A stretch of DNA of 64,000 bases from Sphingomonas telluris. GTDB taxonomy: Bacteria; Pseudomonadota; Alphaproteobacteria; Sphingomonadales; Sphingomonadaceae. Positions 14,842-23,318 of this stretch are shown here, piece by piece. Below the pieces are notes generated by a model. It searched no databases, was not told where the DNA came from, and worked only from the letters and a program-made list of their open reading frames with translations. The stretch covers positions 1,488,001 to 1,552,000 of the forward strand of contig NZ_JAKZHW010000001.1 in the NCBI RefSeq assembly GCF_022568775.1. The letters are read 5' to 3'. Within the stretch, counting starts at the first letter, position 1. Each line of letters starts with the position of its first letter. Position numbers and translations under genes: made by a program.

Positions 14842-16160
14842 CGCTTTAGCTCCATCGCAATATCTTCGGCCACGGCTGCGGCCTGGCCCCTGATATCGGG
14901 AACCGCGATGATTTCCCAATACCGGCCCTTGGTCAGGGGTCCCATCGCCCAGGCACGCTGCGATCCCGCGATCCGCGAGTGCTCGTCGACGTCGAGCGCA
15001 ATGCCCATGTCGTCGGGCCTGGCGAGACCGTCGGCGAGCATGCCTTTCAGCAGGGCATCGCGGGTCCGGTCGATGCGACCGAGCGGGCCGGTGCAATTGA
15101 TCATGTAGGCGAAACGCTCGTCCTGAACAGTCGAGCTGCCGCGACGGCGATAGACCACGGACAAGGCGTCATGCTCCTCGCGCACGGACTGGATGCGGCC
15201 GGCGACGATCTGAAGCCTGCCCTCGGCGATCAGCTCGTGAAGGCGCTGCGCAACGGTGGGGGCGATGCGATGGCGGTGAACGTCCCACCACGGCCGCGCA
15301 TGCCGAGCGAACCTTTCCCGCTGATCCTGCGGAAGGCTCTGCCACAGCCAATGGCTGTGCGGACGCAGGGAATCGATTGCCGCTCGCCAGCCCACTTGGG
15401 CGGAACGGCGGCGCAGCCAGCGCCACAAGGCACGCACGTTGCCCGCGGGGATGTCGCCGCGCTCCACGGGCGCAGCTTCGAAATCCACGTGCCCGCGAGG
15501 GACCAGGCCACGGCGCGAAAGCGCGACGATCCGTCCCTGATGGCCGGCGGCATCGAGCGACAGCACGGCGTCGACCATGGTCAGCCCGGTCCCGACCAGC
15601 AGGACGTCTTCGTTCGTGGCCGCCAGGTCCTCGATGGCAGCGAGCGCCTCCGGTCCCCACGGGTTGTCGATGACCCGCGTTGATCCGCCGCCAAACGGCA
15701 GCGGCTCCGGCGGCTGGTTGCCGAGCGCGAGGACCAATGCGCTTGCCTGAAGCTGCTCGCCGCCGTCCAGGCTGACGCGCCAGCCGCCGTCGCGCGGCTC
15801 CGCCTCCATGGCCAACCGTTGGACCAGCCGCGTCCGGCCGGTGGCGAGGGCCTCGTCGAGGATGCGGCGCAGATACTGTCCGAACTGCATTCGCTGCACG
15901 AAGTCGCGGCGCGTTGCGCCTTCCGCCTCCGCGACTCGCACGAAATGGTCGAGATCGTCTTCCCACGCGCTCATCACGTCCGCGCAGACGTTGAGCACGT
16001 GCGCCGGCTCCCGCGTCGAATAAGCGACGCCGCGCCCTGCCCGGCCCGAGCCTTCGATCAGCACATTGTCGATGCCCCGCCGCGCCAGTTGCGCCGCCAC
16101 GATCGTTCCCGAAAACCCGCCACCGATAATCGCTACCGGGAGACCCCGGTCAGATTTCAT
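14838..16160 (-). CDS. FAD/NAD(P)-binding oxidoreductase (NAD_binding_9 type)
   Basis: 440 aa. Rossmann motif GGGFSG at residues 13-18 within [21 protein letters not shown], then an arginine-rich substrate segment ([20 protein letters not shown]), a second nucleotide-binding stretch [17 protein letters not shown], and a C-terminal FAD contact ([35 protein letters not shown]). This architecture belongs to the COG4529-like FAD-NAD(P)-binding family, whose members hydroxylate or oxidise small molecules; substrate not known. Overlaps folE by 4 bases and DUF6356 by 11, implying tight coupling, perhaps in a pterin-linked process. Confidence 0.85.
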   Translation of the reverse strand: MKSDRGLPVAIIGGGFSGTIVAAQLARRGIDNVLIEGSGRAGRGVAYSTREPAHVLNVCADVMSAWEDDLDHFVRVAEAEGATRRDFVQRMQFGQYLRRILDEALATGRTRLVQRLAMEAEPRDGGWRVSLDGGEQLQASALVLALGNQPPEPLPFGGGSTRVIDNPWGPEALAAIEDLAATNEDVLLVGTGLTMVDAVLSLDAAGHQGRIVALSRRGLVPRGHVDFEAAPVERGDIPAGNVRALWRWLRRRSAQVGWRAAIDSLRPHSHWLWQSLPQDQRERFARHARPWWDVHRHRIAPTVAQRLHELIAEGRLQIVAGRIQSVREEHDALSVVYRRRGSSTVQDERFAYMINCTGPLGRIDRTRDALLKGMLADGLARPDDMGIALDVDEHSRIAGSQRAWAMGPLTKGRYWEIIAVPDIRGQAAAVAEDIAMELKR

Positions 16161-16419
16161 AGTCGGGCCATGCGTTCGGGTTCTTTGCGCCGGCTTTCCG
16201 CTTCACCATGTGATCGTGAAGCCGGATCACCGTCCGGCCGGCAGTTTCCGTGAACCATCCAGGTACAATCGCATGAATGATGCAGGCGGTCCCGGCCCCG
16301 ATCAGCTCGGCACCGATCTTGATTGCTCCCGACCCGTGGCTTGCCCACGTCATTCCGAGTGCACGCGGATGTGCCGTGAAGATGTTTCCGGCGCGCGCTT
16401 TCTGCTGTTCTACAGCCAT
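16150..16419 (-). CDS. DUF6356 family protein
   Basis: 89 aa: AHPRALGMTWASHGSGAIKIGAE then a hydrophobic part (LIGAGTACIIHAIVPGWF) and a conserved C-terminus TVIRLHDHMVKRKAGAKNPN plus AWPDYEI. I recognise the DUF6356 pattern, a small membrane-associated family found mainly in sphingomonads. Its end overlaps the start of the FAD oxidoreductase. Function unknown. A tRNA gene lies directly upstream on the same strand. Confidence 0.85.
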   Translation of the reverse strand: MAVEQQKARAGNIFTAHPRALGMTWASHGSGAIKIGAELIGAGTACIIHAIVPGWFTETAGRTVIRLHDHMVKRKAGAKNPNAWPDYEI

Positions 16420-16444
16420 ATCCCCATCGGCCCATGAACCAAGT

Positions 16445-16521
16445 TGGTGGCCCCGGCAGGACTCGAACCTGCGACCTGCGGTTTAGGAAACCGTCGCTCT
16501 ATCCTGCTGAGCTACGGAGCC
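16445..16521 (-). tRNA. tRNA-Arg (anticodon CCT)
   Basis: Minus-strand cloverleaf of 77 nt with encoded CCA. Acceptor arms GGCTCCG and CGGGGCC pair (one G-U), D-arm GCTC...GAGC, anticodon loop TTCCTAA giving CCT (reads AGG), T-arm GCAGGTTCGAGTCCTGC, discriminator A then CCA. The top pair of the anticodon stem is an A-C mismatch. Confidence 0.95.
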
Positions 16522-16557
16522 GATCCGGTGCGGGAATAGGCACCCGCAGCCGTTTTA

Positions 16558-16974
16558 TCAATTCACTTGGCCGGGCGGGACGATGGGCAGCGGCAGCGGC
16601 ATGATGGGCACGCCCTCGTCGATCAGCGCCTTGGCTTCAGCAACGCTCGCCTGCCCGTGGACCGCCTTCTTCTCGACCTCGCCGAGATGCATGGCGCGCG
16701 CCGTCTCCGGCAACTGCTCGCCCACATATTCGGAATTGCTGAGCAGCTTCTGCTGGATAGCGGCCATCTCAGCGAGCTTCGCGCGGACGCCGTCCTCTGC
16801 GGCCGTCGATCGGCCGACGCGCGGCGCCATAGGCGCCTTCTCGACCTGGGCCGACCCGCACACGGGGCACTGCACCAGCCCGCGTTCGAGCTGCCCCTGA
16901 TAGTCGCTGGTCGAGCTGAACCAGCCTTCGAAGACCTCTCCGCCCTCGATGCACCGAAGGTCGAAAACGATCAC
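16558..16974 (-). CDS. DUF1178 family protein
   Basis: 138 aa with GTG start at 16974 overlapping the nitrilase stop as GTGA. Starts MIVFDLRCIEGGEVFEGWFSS (first codon read as Met), with a zinc-ribbon-like pair of cysteines at residue 8 and in CPVCG (36-40), then helices and a proline-rich tail (PIMPLPLPIVPPGQVN). This is the DUF1178 signature; the family regularly follows a nitrilase-family amidohydrolase and a glutaredoxin in alphaproteobacteria, as here. Function unknown. Confidence 0.92.
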   Translation of the reverse strand: MIVFDLRCIEGGEVFEGWFSSTSDYQGQLERGLVQCPVCGSAQVEKAPMAPRVGRSTAAEDGVRAKLAEMAAIQQKLLSNSEYVGEQLPETARAMHLGEVEKKAVHGQASVAEAKALIDEGVPIMPLPLPIVPPGQVN

Positions 16975-17798
16975 CGGCTGACCGCCTGCTCGACGGTTCG
17001 GCGATGGCTGAGCGCAGGCACGCGGCCGCGAACGTCGGTGATCCGGCTCAGCTCGATCTCCGCGAAGGCGACGCCGGAATTTTCGGCCATGTCGACAAGC
17101 ACGTCGCCCCAGGGATCGACAACCAGCGAGTGACCGTAGGTCGTGCGCCCGTCCTCGTGCTGTCCCGCCTGCGCGGCAGCGACGACGAACAGCCCCGCCT
17201 CGATCGCGCGGGCCCGCAGCAGCACTTCCCAATGCGCTCGGCCGGTCGGCACGGTGAACGCGGCAGGCACCGCGATCACGTCCGCACCCGCTTCCGCAAG
17301 CCGCGAGAAGAGAGCCGGGAAGCGCAGGTCGTAGCAGATGGCGAGGCCCAAGGTGCCGACCGGCGTTCCGGTCACGACCACGGCTTCGCTGCCATGCTTG
17401 TAGGTGTTGCTCTCGCGCCAACTCTCGCCCGTTGGAAGGTCGACGTCGAACAGATGGATCTTGTCATAACGCGCGCGGATCTCGCCGCGCGGGTCGATCA
17501 CGAACGCGCGATTGGCGAGCTGACGGCCCTCGGTCCTGATGGCGAGCGAGCCGATATGGACCCAGATGCCATGCTCGCGCGCGGCATCGCGGACGGCGGC
17601 AAGGACCTCGTCATTCTCCTCGAGCCGCACATTGTGCGCCGCGCGCTCCGAATCCCGGTCGAGAAGCCCCGACATCTCGGGCGTAAACAGCATGGCCGTT
17701 CCGCCGTCAGCAGCCTCGCGCACGGCGCGGACCAGCCGCTCCGCGCTTGCTGCGGGGTCGACGCCCGTCGTGGACTGGAAGAGTGCGATCCGAACCAT
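16971..17798 (-). CDS. carbon-nitrogen hydrolase (nitrilase/omega-amidase family)
   Basis: 275 aa. Catalytic triad visible: Glu in MLFTPEMSGLL, Lys in ARYDKIHLFDVDLP, Cys in LAICYDLRFPALF. The closest functional group is the Nit1/Nit2 branch that hydrolyses omega-amides such as deaminated glutathione, which fits its location next to a glutaredoxin; this is an inference. The start at 17798 shares one base with the glutaredoxin stop (TGATG) and the gene overlaps DUF1178 by 4 bases: a three-gene operon. Confidence 0.93.
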   Translation of the reverse strand: MVRIALFQSTTGVDPAASAERLVRAVREAADGGTAMLFTPEMSGLLDRDSERAAHNVRLEENDEVLAAVRDAAREHGIWVHIGSLAIRTEGRQLANRAFVIDPRGEIRARYDKIHLFDVDLPTGESWRESNTYKHGSEAVVVTGTPVGTLGLAICYDLRFPALFSRLAEAGADVIAVPAAFTVPTGRAHWEVLLRARAIEAGLFVVAAAQAGQHEDGRTTYGHSLVVDPWGDVLVDMAENSGVAFAEIELSRITDVRGRVPALSHRRTVEQAVSR

Positions 17799-18061
17799 CA
17801 GGCGGCCAGCAATTGCTCCAGCTTGCCCTGCTGGTCCAGCGCATAAAGATCGTCGCACCCGCCGACATGCGTTCCGTTGATGAAGATTTGCGGGACGGTC
17901 GTCCGTCCGGACGCGCGCTGGACCATCTCCTCACGCAACGGGCTGCCCCAGGTCAGCTCGTACAGCTCATAGTCGACGCCCTTGGCATCCAGGAGCAGCT
18001 GCGCCCGATAGCAAAAGGGACAGGCCGACTTCACATACATCTCCACCCGGACCACGCTCAC
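17798..18061 (-). CDS. grxC: glutaredoxin 3
   Basis: 87 aa dithiol glutaredoxin reducing disulfides and glutathionylated proteins with glutathione. Active site C14-P-F-C17, TVP motif in GRTTVPQIFINGTHVGGCDDL that binds glutathione, and usual full length. First gene of the grxC-nitrilase-DUF1178 operon; comF lies 10 bases upstream on the same strand and may be part of it. Confidence 0.96.
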   Translation of the reverse strand: MSVVRVEMYVKSACPFCYRAQLLLDAKGVDYELYELTWGSPLREEMVQRASGRTTVPQIFINGTHVGGCDDLYALDQQGKLEQLLAA

Positions 18062-18071
18062 CTCACTCCTC

Positions 18072-18812
18072 TCAAGTCAATTGCGTCGGCTTGATCACTC
18101 GCGCCCAGCTTACCAGCTCAATTCGGGCGGCACCGGCTTTTTTCAATACCTTGGCGCAGGCATTGGCGGTGCTTCCGGTCGTGAGCACGTCGTCGACGAG
18201 AACGACCGTACGCCCCTGAAGGTCCGCCGCCGGATCGACGGCGAACGCTCCCGCGACGGTCTTTCGCCGCTGGGCGATGCTCATGCCTTTCAGGGCGGGC
18301 GTGGACCTCGTTCGCCGCAGAAGCCGCGCTTCGGACCGCAATCCGGTGGCGCGGGCGATCTCGTTCGCGACCAGCAAGGACTGGTTGAATCCGCGCTGCC
18401 ACAGGCGGCCGCGATGGAGCGGCACCGGCACGAGGACGGGATCGTGCTCGGGGCGGACGAGCGGCGCCATGAAGCGCGCCATCGTCCGCGCGAGCGCAAC
18501 TTTGCGGCCGTACTTGAGCCGGATGGCGATGCTCCGCGAAAGCTCGTCGTACGCAACCGCCGATCGCGTGCGCTCGATGCGCGGAGGCTTTGCAACGCAA
18601 ACGCCGCAAAGCTCCGCGTCCGTCGCTTCGAGCGGCATCCCGCACGTCATGCAGCCGCTCTCGCCCAGGAATTCGACCTGCGACCAGCAATCGCCGCAGA
18701 AGCTGTGGACGTCGGCCACGATCGCTCCGCAACCGGCGCAGCGCGGCGGCAGAGCAAAATCCAGCACCGCCTTCAGCGCAGTGTTGATCGTTGAACGCAC
18801 CCTCACTCGCAT
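18072..18812 (-). CDS. ComF family protein (phosphoribosyltransferase-like)
   Basis: 246 aa. N-terminal zinc-ribbon cysteines (LPPRCAGCGAIV; FCGDCW; GCMTCGMPLEA; LCGVC) followed by a PRTase domain: LKYGRKVALARTMARFM, PVPLHRGRLWQRGFNQS and the PRPP loop VVLVDDVLTTGST at about 203-215. ComF proteins act in DNA uptake in competent bacteria, though in most alphaproteobacteria the role is untested. It is divergent from the methyltransferase gene with 36 bases between. Confidence 0.92.
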   Translation of the reverse strand: MRVRVRSTINTALKAVLDFALPPRCAGCGAIVADVHSFCGDCWSQVEFLGESGCMTCGMPLEATDAELCGVCVAKPPRIERTRSAVAYDELSRSIAIRLKYGRKVALARTMARFMAPLVRPEHDPVLVPVPLHRGRLWQRGFNQSLLVANEIARATGLRSEARLLRRTRSTPALKGMSIAQRRKTVAGAFAVDPAADLQGRTVVLVDDVLTTGSTANACAKVLKKAGAARIELVSWARVIKPTQLT

Positions 18813-18848
18813 CTTGTCGCCGCTCCGCCGTCGCCGCACAAGCGCGCC

Positions 18849-19583
18849 GTGGCCGACCTGTTCGATGAAAAGCTGCGCGCGCTTCGCCGTGCACGCGCCG
18901 ACCGCAAGGGGCCGGAGCGCTTCCTTCACGACCGCGCGTTCGAGGATGTCGTCGATCGCCTCTCGCTGGTCAGCCGCCGCTTCCGGTCCGCACTGTTCGT
19001 CGGCGACGCCAGCCCGCAATGGCGGGAGCGGCTGCTGGAACAGTGCGATGCAGTGGACGTGATCGACCCGGACGCGCTGATGCAGGTGCAGCCGGGCGCC
19101 TACGACCTGTGCATCGCCATCGGATGGCTCGACACGGTCAACGATCTGCCGACCGCTCTGCTGACGCTGCGCTTCGCCCTGCAGGAGGATTCGCTGCTGC
19201 TCGGCGCCTTTGCAGGCGGCGATACCCTTCCCGCGCTGCGTTCCGCCATGCGCGCCGCAGACGAAAAGACGGGGGCCGCAACGCCGCATGTCCATCCCCG
19301 GGTCGAGCCGTCCGCGGTCGCGGGCCTTCTCAGCGATGCCGGCTTTGCCATGCCCGTCGTCGACGTCGATCGCGTAAACGTCAGCTACACGAGCCTTTGG
19401 GACCTGGTCCGCGACCTGCGGGCGATGGGCGCGACCAACCTCCTGACCGCCCGATCCCGCAAGCCGCTGACGCGCGAAGCGGTCACGGCTGCGGTTAATC
19501 AGTTCGCTTTGGAAGCGGAGAGCGGCCGTGTGACCGAGCGCTTCGAGCTGATCCACTTCGCGGCGTGGACGCCGCACGGTTGA
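18849..19583 (+). CDS. SAM-dependent methyltransferase-like protein (NDUFAF5/BioC type)
   Basis: 244 aa with GTG start at 18849. Opening LFDEKLRALRRARADRKGPERFLHDRAFEDVVDRL is typical of the NDUFAF5-like group, which modifies a complex I subunit in mitochondria. The core has IAIGWLDTVNDLPTALLTLRFAL and a C-terminal half LWDLVRDLRAMGATNLLTAR also typical. The SAM glycine loop is degenerate (ALFVGDASPQW), so cofactor use is uncertain. Divergent from comF, an arrangement often seen in sphingomonads. Confidence 0.85.
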   Translation: MADLFDEKLRALRRARADRKGPERFLHDRAFEDVVDRLSLVSRRFRSALFVGDASPQWRERLLEQCDAVDVIDPDALMQVQPGAYDLCIAIGWLDTVNDLPTALLTLRFALQEDSLLLGAFAGGDTLPALRSAMRAADEKTGAATPHVHPRVEPSAVAGLLSDAGFAMPVVDVDRVNVSYTSLWDLVRDLRAMGATNLLTARSRKPLTREAVTAAVNQFALEAESGRVTERFELIHFAAWTPHG

Positions 19584-19676
19584 AGTGGATGAGGGTCCGT
19601 TAACCTCTGCGCCGCATCACTTGTTAACCCGTTACGACTATTCAGGCCTCGTGGACGTGGACCAGAGGAGGGTGGC

Positions 19677-19859
19677 GTGATCGCTATCCGAATGACTTTA
19701 CGCAGGCTCCTTGCCGACCAGACGGGAGCAACCGCGATCGAATACGGACTCATCGCCTCTCTCATCATCGTTGCGATGATGGGCGGCCTTTCCGCCATGG
19801 GCGGAGGCATGGGAGGCCTGTGGGGCAAGATTCAGAGCAACGTGCAGAATTCGATGTGA
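19677..19859 (+). CDS. Flp family type IVb pilin
   Basis: 60 aa. GTG start at 19677 with AGAGGAGG five bases upstream. The prepilin signature QTG-ATAIEYGLIASLIIVAMMG has a cleavable Gly, Glu at +5 and Tyr at +6 of the mature protein. The major subunit of Tad-type adhesive pili belongs to this family; no tad/cpa genes follow, so this is an orphan pilin locus. Gene ends in a short Gly/Met-rich tail. Confidence 0.93.
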   Translation: MIAIRMTLRRLLADQTGATAIEYGLIASLIIVAMMGGLSAMGGGMGGLWGKIQSNVQNSM

Positions 19860-19888
19860 GGACCTGCGGCTGAAAATGCCGCAGGACT

Positions 19889-21355
19889 TCACGCACGTCT
19901 GGAGCCGTAAACGATCAACTTGACCTTCTGACCGGGGACGAGGCGGGAGTTAGCCTGCAATCCATTAAGCGACAGGAACCTGTCGAGCTGGAAGTCGCGA
20001 TAGGCCATCCGGCTCGCGAGCCCTTGCACCGTGTCGCCCGGACGCACCGTCCACACATCGATGATCCGCGGCCGGATCGCCGCCGCCTCCGCCGGCGAGA
20101 TGCGCCGGATCGACTGCACCATCGGAACGAACGGCCCGATGCCCTGCCCGCCGCGGCTGAGCATCACGAAGTGGTAGACCGTGTCCGGTCCCCATTGATA
20201 GGCGAAGACGCTGACGTCCACCGGACCTGACGAGGTATTCGCGCGGGAGACGTTGTAGGCGGCTGGAATGCCGTTGATCATCGTCCGCTGCGTCGGACCC
20301 ATCTGCAAGGGGATCTCGCCGCCGGTCAGGCCCTGCAGCACGCGATAGATGTAATTGTCGAGGTTGCCGGAATAGCGGCCGCCGCTGAACTGGGCCTTCC
20401 CGCCGGAACCGCTGATCGTCACCGCCGTCGTTCCGTTCTGCATCAGGTAACCGGGCGGAACGGCGAAGAAGATCTTCAGGTCCGGATGGGTGAACGTCCG
20501 TCCGTCGATGATGCCCTGCGCGGGATCGTCATCGACGTACATGCCCTGCACGTTCGCGAGGAACTGGTCGCGGTTGCGCATGCCCTGGCCGAGGTGCCCG
20601 GTCTGCCGAGCCTCATTAAGGGCCCGCTGCACGCGATTCTCGCTCAGCGGGTGGGTGCTAGCCCACTCCGGAGTTTGGCGGCCGGTGCGGCCCTGCACGC
20701 GAGCCTCCAGCGCCGTCGCGCGGGTGATCGCGGTAAGAACGCCGGCGCCTCCCCCCGGATCGTAGCCCGCCGCGGTGATGTAGCGCAGGCCCAAAGTATC
20801 CGCCTGATATTCCTGGTCGCGCGAGAAGCTCAACGTCGCGAGCTGCGAGCGGGTTTGCGCCATCTGCGCGACCGCGCTGCCGAGTCCACCGCCGACGACG
20901 CTACCGAGGATGGCACCGAGCACGCCAAGCACCGAACTGCGGCTAGCGTAGGATTCGCGGGCCTGTGCATGGTTGGCGGCGACGTGGCCGACCTCATGGC
21001 CGAGCGCGAAGGCGAGCTGTGACTCGTCGTCCATCAGCCCCATCAGCTGCCGGGTTATGTAGACGTATCCGCCGGGGACCGCGAAGGCGTTCTCGACGGC
21101 GGAATTCAGGACGGTGAAGCGGTAGGCCCCCGGAGTGACTCCAGAGAACGAGGCAACCCGCCGTCCGACGCCGTCGACATAGTTGGCGCGCGGCCCGGTC
21201 TCTGCACCCCCGAATTCGGCGAGCAGCTTCGGATGATCCTGCTGGGCTTCCTGGACGTAACGCGGATTGAGCGGACGCCCCGCCATTTGCGACGAGGACG
21301 CCGTCGGCACAGCCACCATGGCGATGCTGCCGAGAACAAGGAACGCAGACCGCAT
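19889..21355 (-). CDS. M48 family metalloprotease with C-terminal LysM
   Basis: 488 aa; start at 21355 with GAGAGGTGG upstream, signal peptide MRSAFLVLGSIAMVAVPTASS. Zinc site HEVGH at residues 120-124 and the third ligand region RDQEYQAD (E182) identify a BepA/YggG-like protease, which in E. coli handles misassembled outer-membrane proteins. A middle beta-rich region follows, then LysM at about 430-485 (WTVRPGDTVQGLASRM ... LNGLQANSRLVPGQKVKLIV), suggesting peptidoglycan binding in the periplasm. Single gene, convergent with flp. Confidence 0.92.
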   Translation of the reverse strand: MRSAFLVLGSIAMVAVPTASSSQMAGRPLNPRYVQEAQQDHPKLLAEFGGAETGPRANYVDGVGRRVASFSGVTPGAYRFTVLNSAVENAFAVPGGYVYITRQLMGLMDDESQLAFALGHEVGHVAANHAQARESYASRSSVLGVLGAILGSVVGGGLGSAVAQMAQTRSQLATLSFSRDQEYQADTLGLRYITAAGYDPGGGAGVLTAITRATALEARVQGRTGRQTPEWASTHPLSENRVQRALNEARQTGHLGQGMRNRDQFLANVQGMYVDDDPAQGIIDGRTFTHPDLKIFFAVPPGYLMQNGTTAVTISGSGGKAQFSGGRYSGNLDNYIYRVLQGLTGGEIPLQMGPTQRTMINGIPAAYNVSRANTSSGPVDVSVFAYQWGPDTVYHFVMLSRGGQGIGPFVPMVQSIRRISPAEAAAIRPRIIDVWTVRPGDTVQGLASRMAYRDFQLDRFLSLNGLQANSRLVPGQKVKLIVYGSRRA

Positions 21356-21444
21356 GAACCACCTCTCGAATTCGCTACGGGCACGTAACTGACCCGAAGC
21401 GATTTGAACGAGAGATGACTGTGTGGGTTCCTGCGGTTGCCGGT

Positions 21445-22392
21445 TCAGGCCATTGCGAGATACTTGGCCCGGCGCTGCTTCAGAAGCTCTTCGCCACCAA
21501 GGTTCGAGCAGCCGGACAGCTCTTCGAGGATCGCTTCCTTGAGGTTCGCGATGGCCTCCTGCGGGTCGCGCTGCGCCCCGCCGAGCGGTTCCGGAACGAC
21601 GCGGTCGACCACGCCGAGCGCCTGCTGGTCCTGCGCCGTAATGCGCATCGCTTCCGCAGCCTCGGCGGCCTTGTCCGCGGTCCGCCACAGGATCGACGCG
21701 CAGCCTTCCGGCGAGATGACTGAGTAGATCGCATGTTCGAACATGAGCACGCGGTTGGCCGCGGCGATCGCGATCGCTCCGCCCGACCCGCCTTCGCCGA
21801 CGATGACGGCGATCATCGGCACCTTGAGCGAGAGGCATTCCTCGGTGGCGCGCGCAATGGCCTCCGCCTGCCCGCGCTCCTCCGCCTGCACGCCCGGAAA
21901 GGCACCGGGCGTATCGACCAGGCTGACGACCGGAAGAGCGAAGCGGTCGGCGAGCTTCATCAGGCGGATCGCCTTGCGATAGCCCTCGGGCTTGGCCATC
22001 CCGAAATTGTGCTTGAGGCGCGAGGCGGTGTCGTCGCCCTTCTCATGCCCAAGGAGCAACACCTTGCGGCCGCCGATCGTGGCGAGACCGCCGAGGATCG
22101 CGGGATCGTCGGAGAAACCGCGGTCCCCCGCGAGCGGAACGAAGTCGTCGGTCAGCCCGGCGACATAGTCCTTGAAGTGCGGCCGTTCCGGATGACGGGC
22201 CACCTGCGCCTTCTGCCACGGCGTCAGCTTCGCATAGGTCTCGCGCAGCAGCTTCGAGGATTTCGCCTCGAGCCGGCCGATTTCCGCATCGAGATCGAGG
22301 TCGCCGGAGTTCGCCGTCTCCTTGAGCTCCGCGACGCGCGTTTCGAGCTCGGCAATCGGCTTTTCGAATTCGAGGTAGGTGTTCAATGCCAT
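21445..22392 (-). CDS. accA: acetyl-CoA carboxylase carboxyltransferase subunit alpha
   Basis: 315 aa, full length. Transfers the carboxyl group from biotin to acetyl-CoA, committing step of fatty-acid synthesis; partner of AccD. Signatures: N-terminal LEFEKPIAELETRVAELKE, PHFKDYVAGLTDDFVPLAGDR, GRKVLLLGHEKGDD, the oxyanion-hole glycines GEGGSGGAIAIAAANRVLM, and SVISPEGCASILWRTADKAAEAAEA. A short gap (34 bases) separates it from xerD upstream on the same strand. Confidence 0.97.
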   Translation of the reverse strand: MALNTYLEFEKPIAELETRVAELKETANSGDLDLDAEIGRLEAKSSKLLRETYAKLTPWQKAQVARHPERPHFKDYVAGLTDDFVPLAGDRGFSDDPAILGGLATIGGRKVLLLGHEKGDDTASRLKHNFGMAKPEGYRKAIRLMKLADRFALPVVSLVDTPGAFPGVQAEERGQAEAIARATEECLSLKVPMIAVIVGEGGSGGAIAIAAANRVLMFEHAIYSVISPEGCASILWRTADKAAEAAEAMRITAQDQQALGVVDRVVPEPLGGAQRDPQEAIANLKEAILEELSGCSNLGGEELLKQRRAKYLAMA

Positions 22393-22426
22393 TTGACCGC
22401 GCGGGTAGGGCGGCTTGCCGTTAGCG

Positions 22427-23311
22427 TCAACGACGGTCCGCCAAAGGATGCTTGGTGTTGACCAGCTGGATCAGCCGGGCGCTGTCGACGTGCGTGTAGA
22501 TCTGGGTCGTCGCAATGTCGGCATGGCCCAGCAGCGACTGGACGACCCGCAGGTCCGCTCCTCCCGAGAGCAGATGCGTGGCGAAGGCATGCCGAAGGAC
22601 GTGCGGGCTGATGCGCTCGGGCGGGATTCCCGCATCCGCCGCCATCGCCCGGACGATCTGGTAGAGCCTGATGCGGCTGAGATGCGTCTTCCCGCTCGGA
22701 AACAGCCATAGCGAGCCGGTCGGAACATGCTCTCGCCAGCGCACGACCGCCTGCTCGGCACGGCTGGAGATGGGTACGAGCCGTTCCTTCGATCCCTTGC
22801 CGCGCAGGACCATGAACGGCTGGCCGGTGCGGAGCGCGCCGCGTGGGAGGCTGACGAGCTCGGTTGCGCGCAGGCCCGATCCGTAGAGCAATTCCAGCAG
22901 CGTCAGGTTTCGGACCGCCAGCGGCTCGTCGCTCGCCGCCCGGGCCTCCGCCGCTTCGAACAGAGCGGTGACCTCGTTGGAATCGAGGATCTTCGGCAGC
23001 GGCCGTTGAAGCGTCGGCTTCGGCAAAGCACCCGACGGATCGTCCTTCCGAAGTCCCTCGTCGAACAGGAAGCCGTAGAACCGCCGCAGCGCCGCCGAGC
23101 GCCGCGCGACCGTGGATGGCGCGAGGTCGCGCCACTGTTCGCCGAGCTTCGACAGCACGTCGCTGCCCGCAGTCCCGATGGGCTGTCCGAGCCCGTCCGC
23201 TGCCCGCTCGAGGTCGGTGCGGTAGGCCAGCAAGGTATTGCGCGAAGCCCCCGCCTCGGCCGCCATCATGTCGAGGAATCGATCGACGAGCGCCCGGTCT
23301 TCGAAGGTCAC
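22427..23311 (-). CDS. xerD: tyrosine recombinase XerD
   Basis: 294 aa, GTG start at 23311. Resolves chromosome dimers at dif with XerC. N-terminal SAM-like core-binding domain (MMAAEAGASRNTLLAYRTDL) and catalytic domain with R148 (GSGLRATEL), K172 (GKGSKERLVP), H237/R240 (HVLRH), H263 (LGHADI) and nucleophile Y272 (TQIYTHV). Numbering matches E. coli XerD closely. Located 7 bases after the large secreted-protein gene, so co-transcribed with it, and before accA. Confidence 0.95.
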   Translation of the reverse strand: MTFEDRALVDRFLDMMAAEAGASRNTLLAYRTDLERAADGLGQPIGTAGSDVLSKLGEQWRDLAPSTVARRSAALRRFYGFLFDEGLRKDDPSGALPKPTLQRPLPKILDSNEVTALFEAAEARAASDEPLAVRNLTLLELLYGSGLRATELVSLPRGALRTGQPFMVLRGKGSKERLVPISSRAEQAVVRWREHVPTGSLWLFPSGKTHLSRIRLYQIVRAMAADAGIPPERISPHVLRHAFATHLLSGGADLRVVQSLLGHADIATTQIYTHVDSARLIQLVNTKHPLADRR

Positions 23312-23318
23312 GCCAGGA

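Noticed and set aside
16445..16521. integration site in the tRNA-Arg gene
   Set aside because: No integrase or duplicated tRNA 3' end is nearby; flanking genes are ordinary housekeeping genes.
19889..21838. N-terminal extension of the M48 protease frame into accA
   Set aside because: It overlaps accA antiparallel frame coding; a signal peptide and ribosome site at 21355 define the real start.
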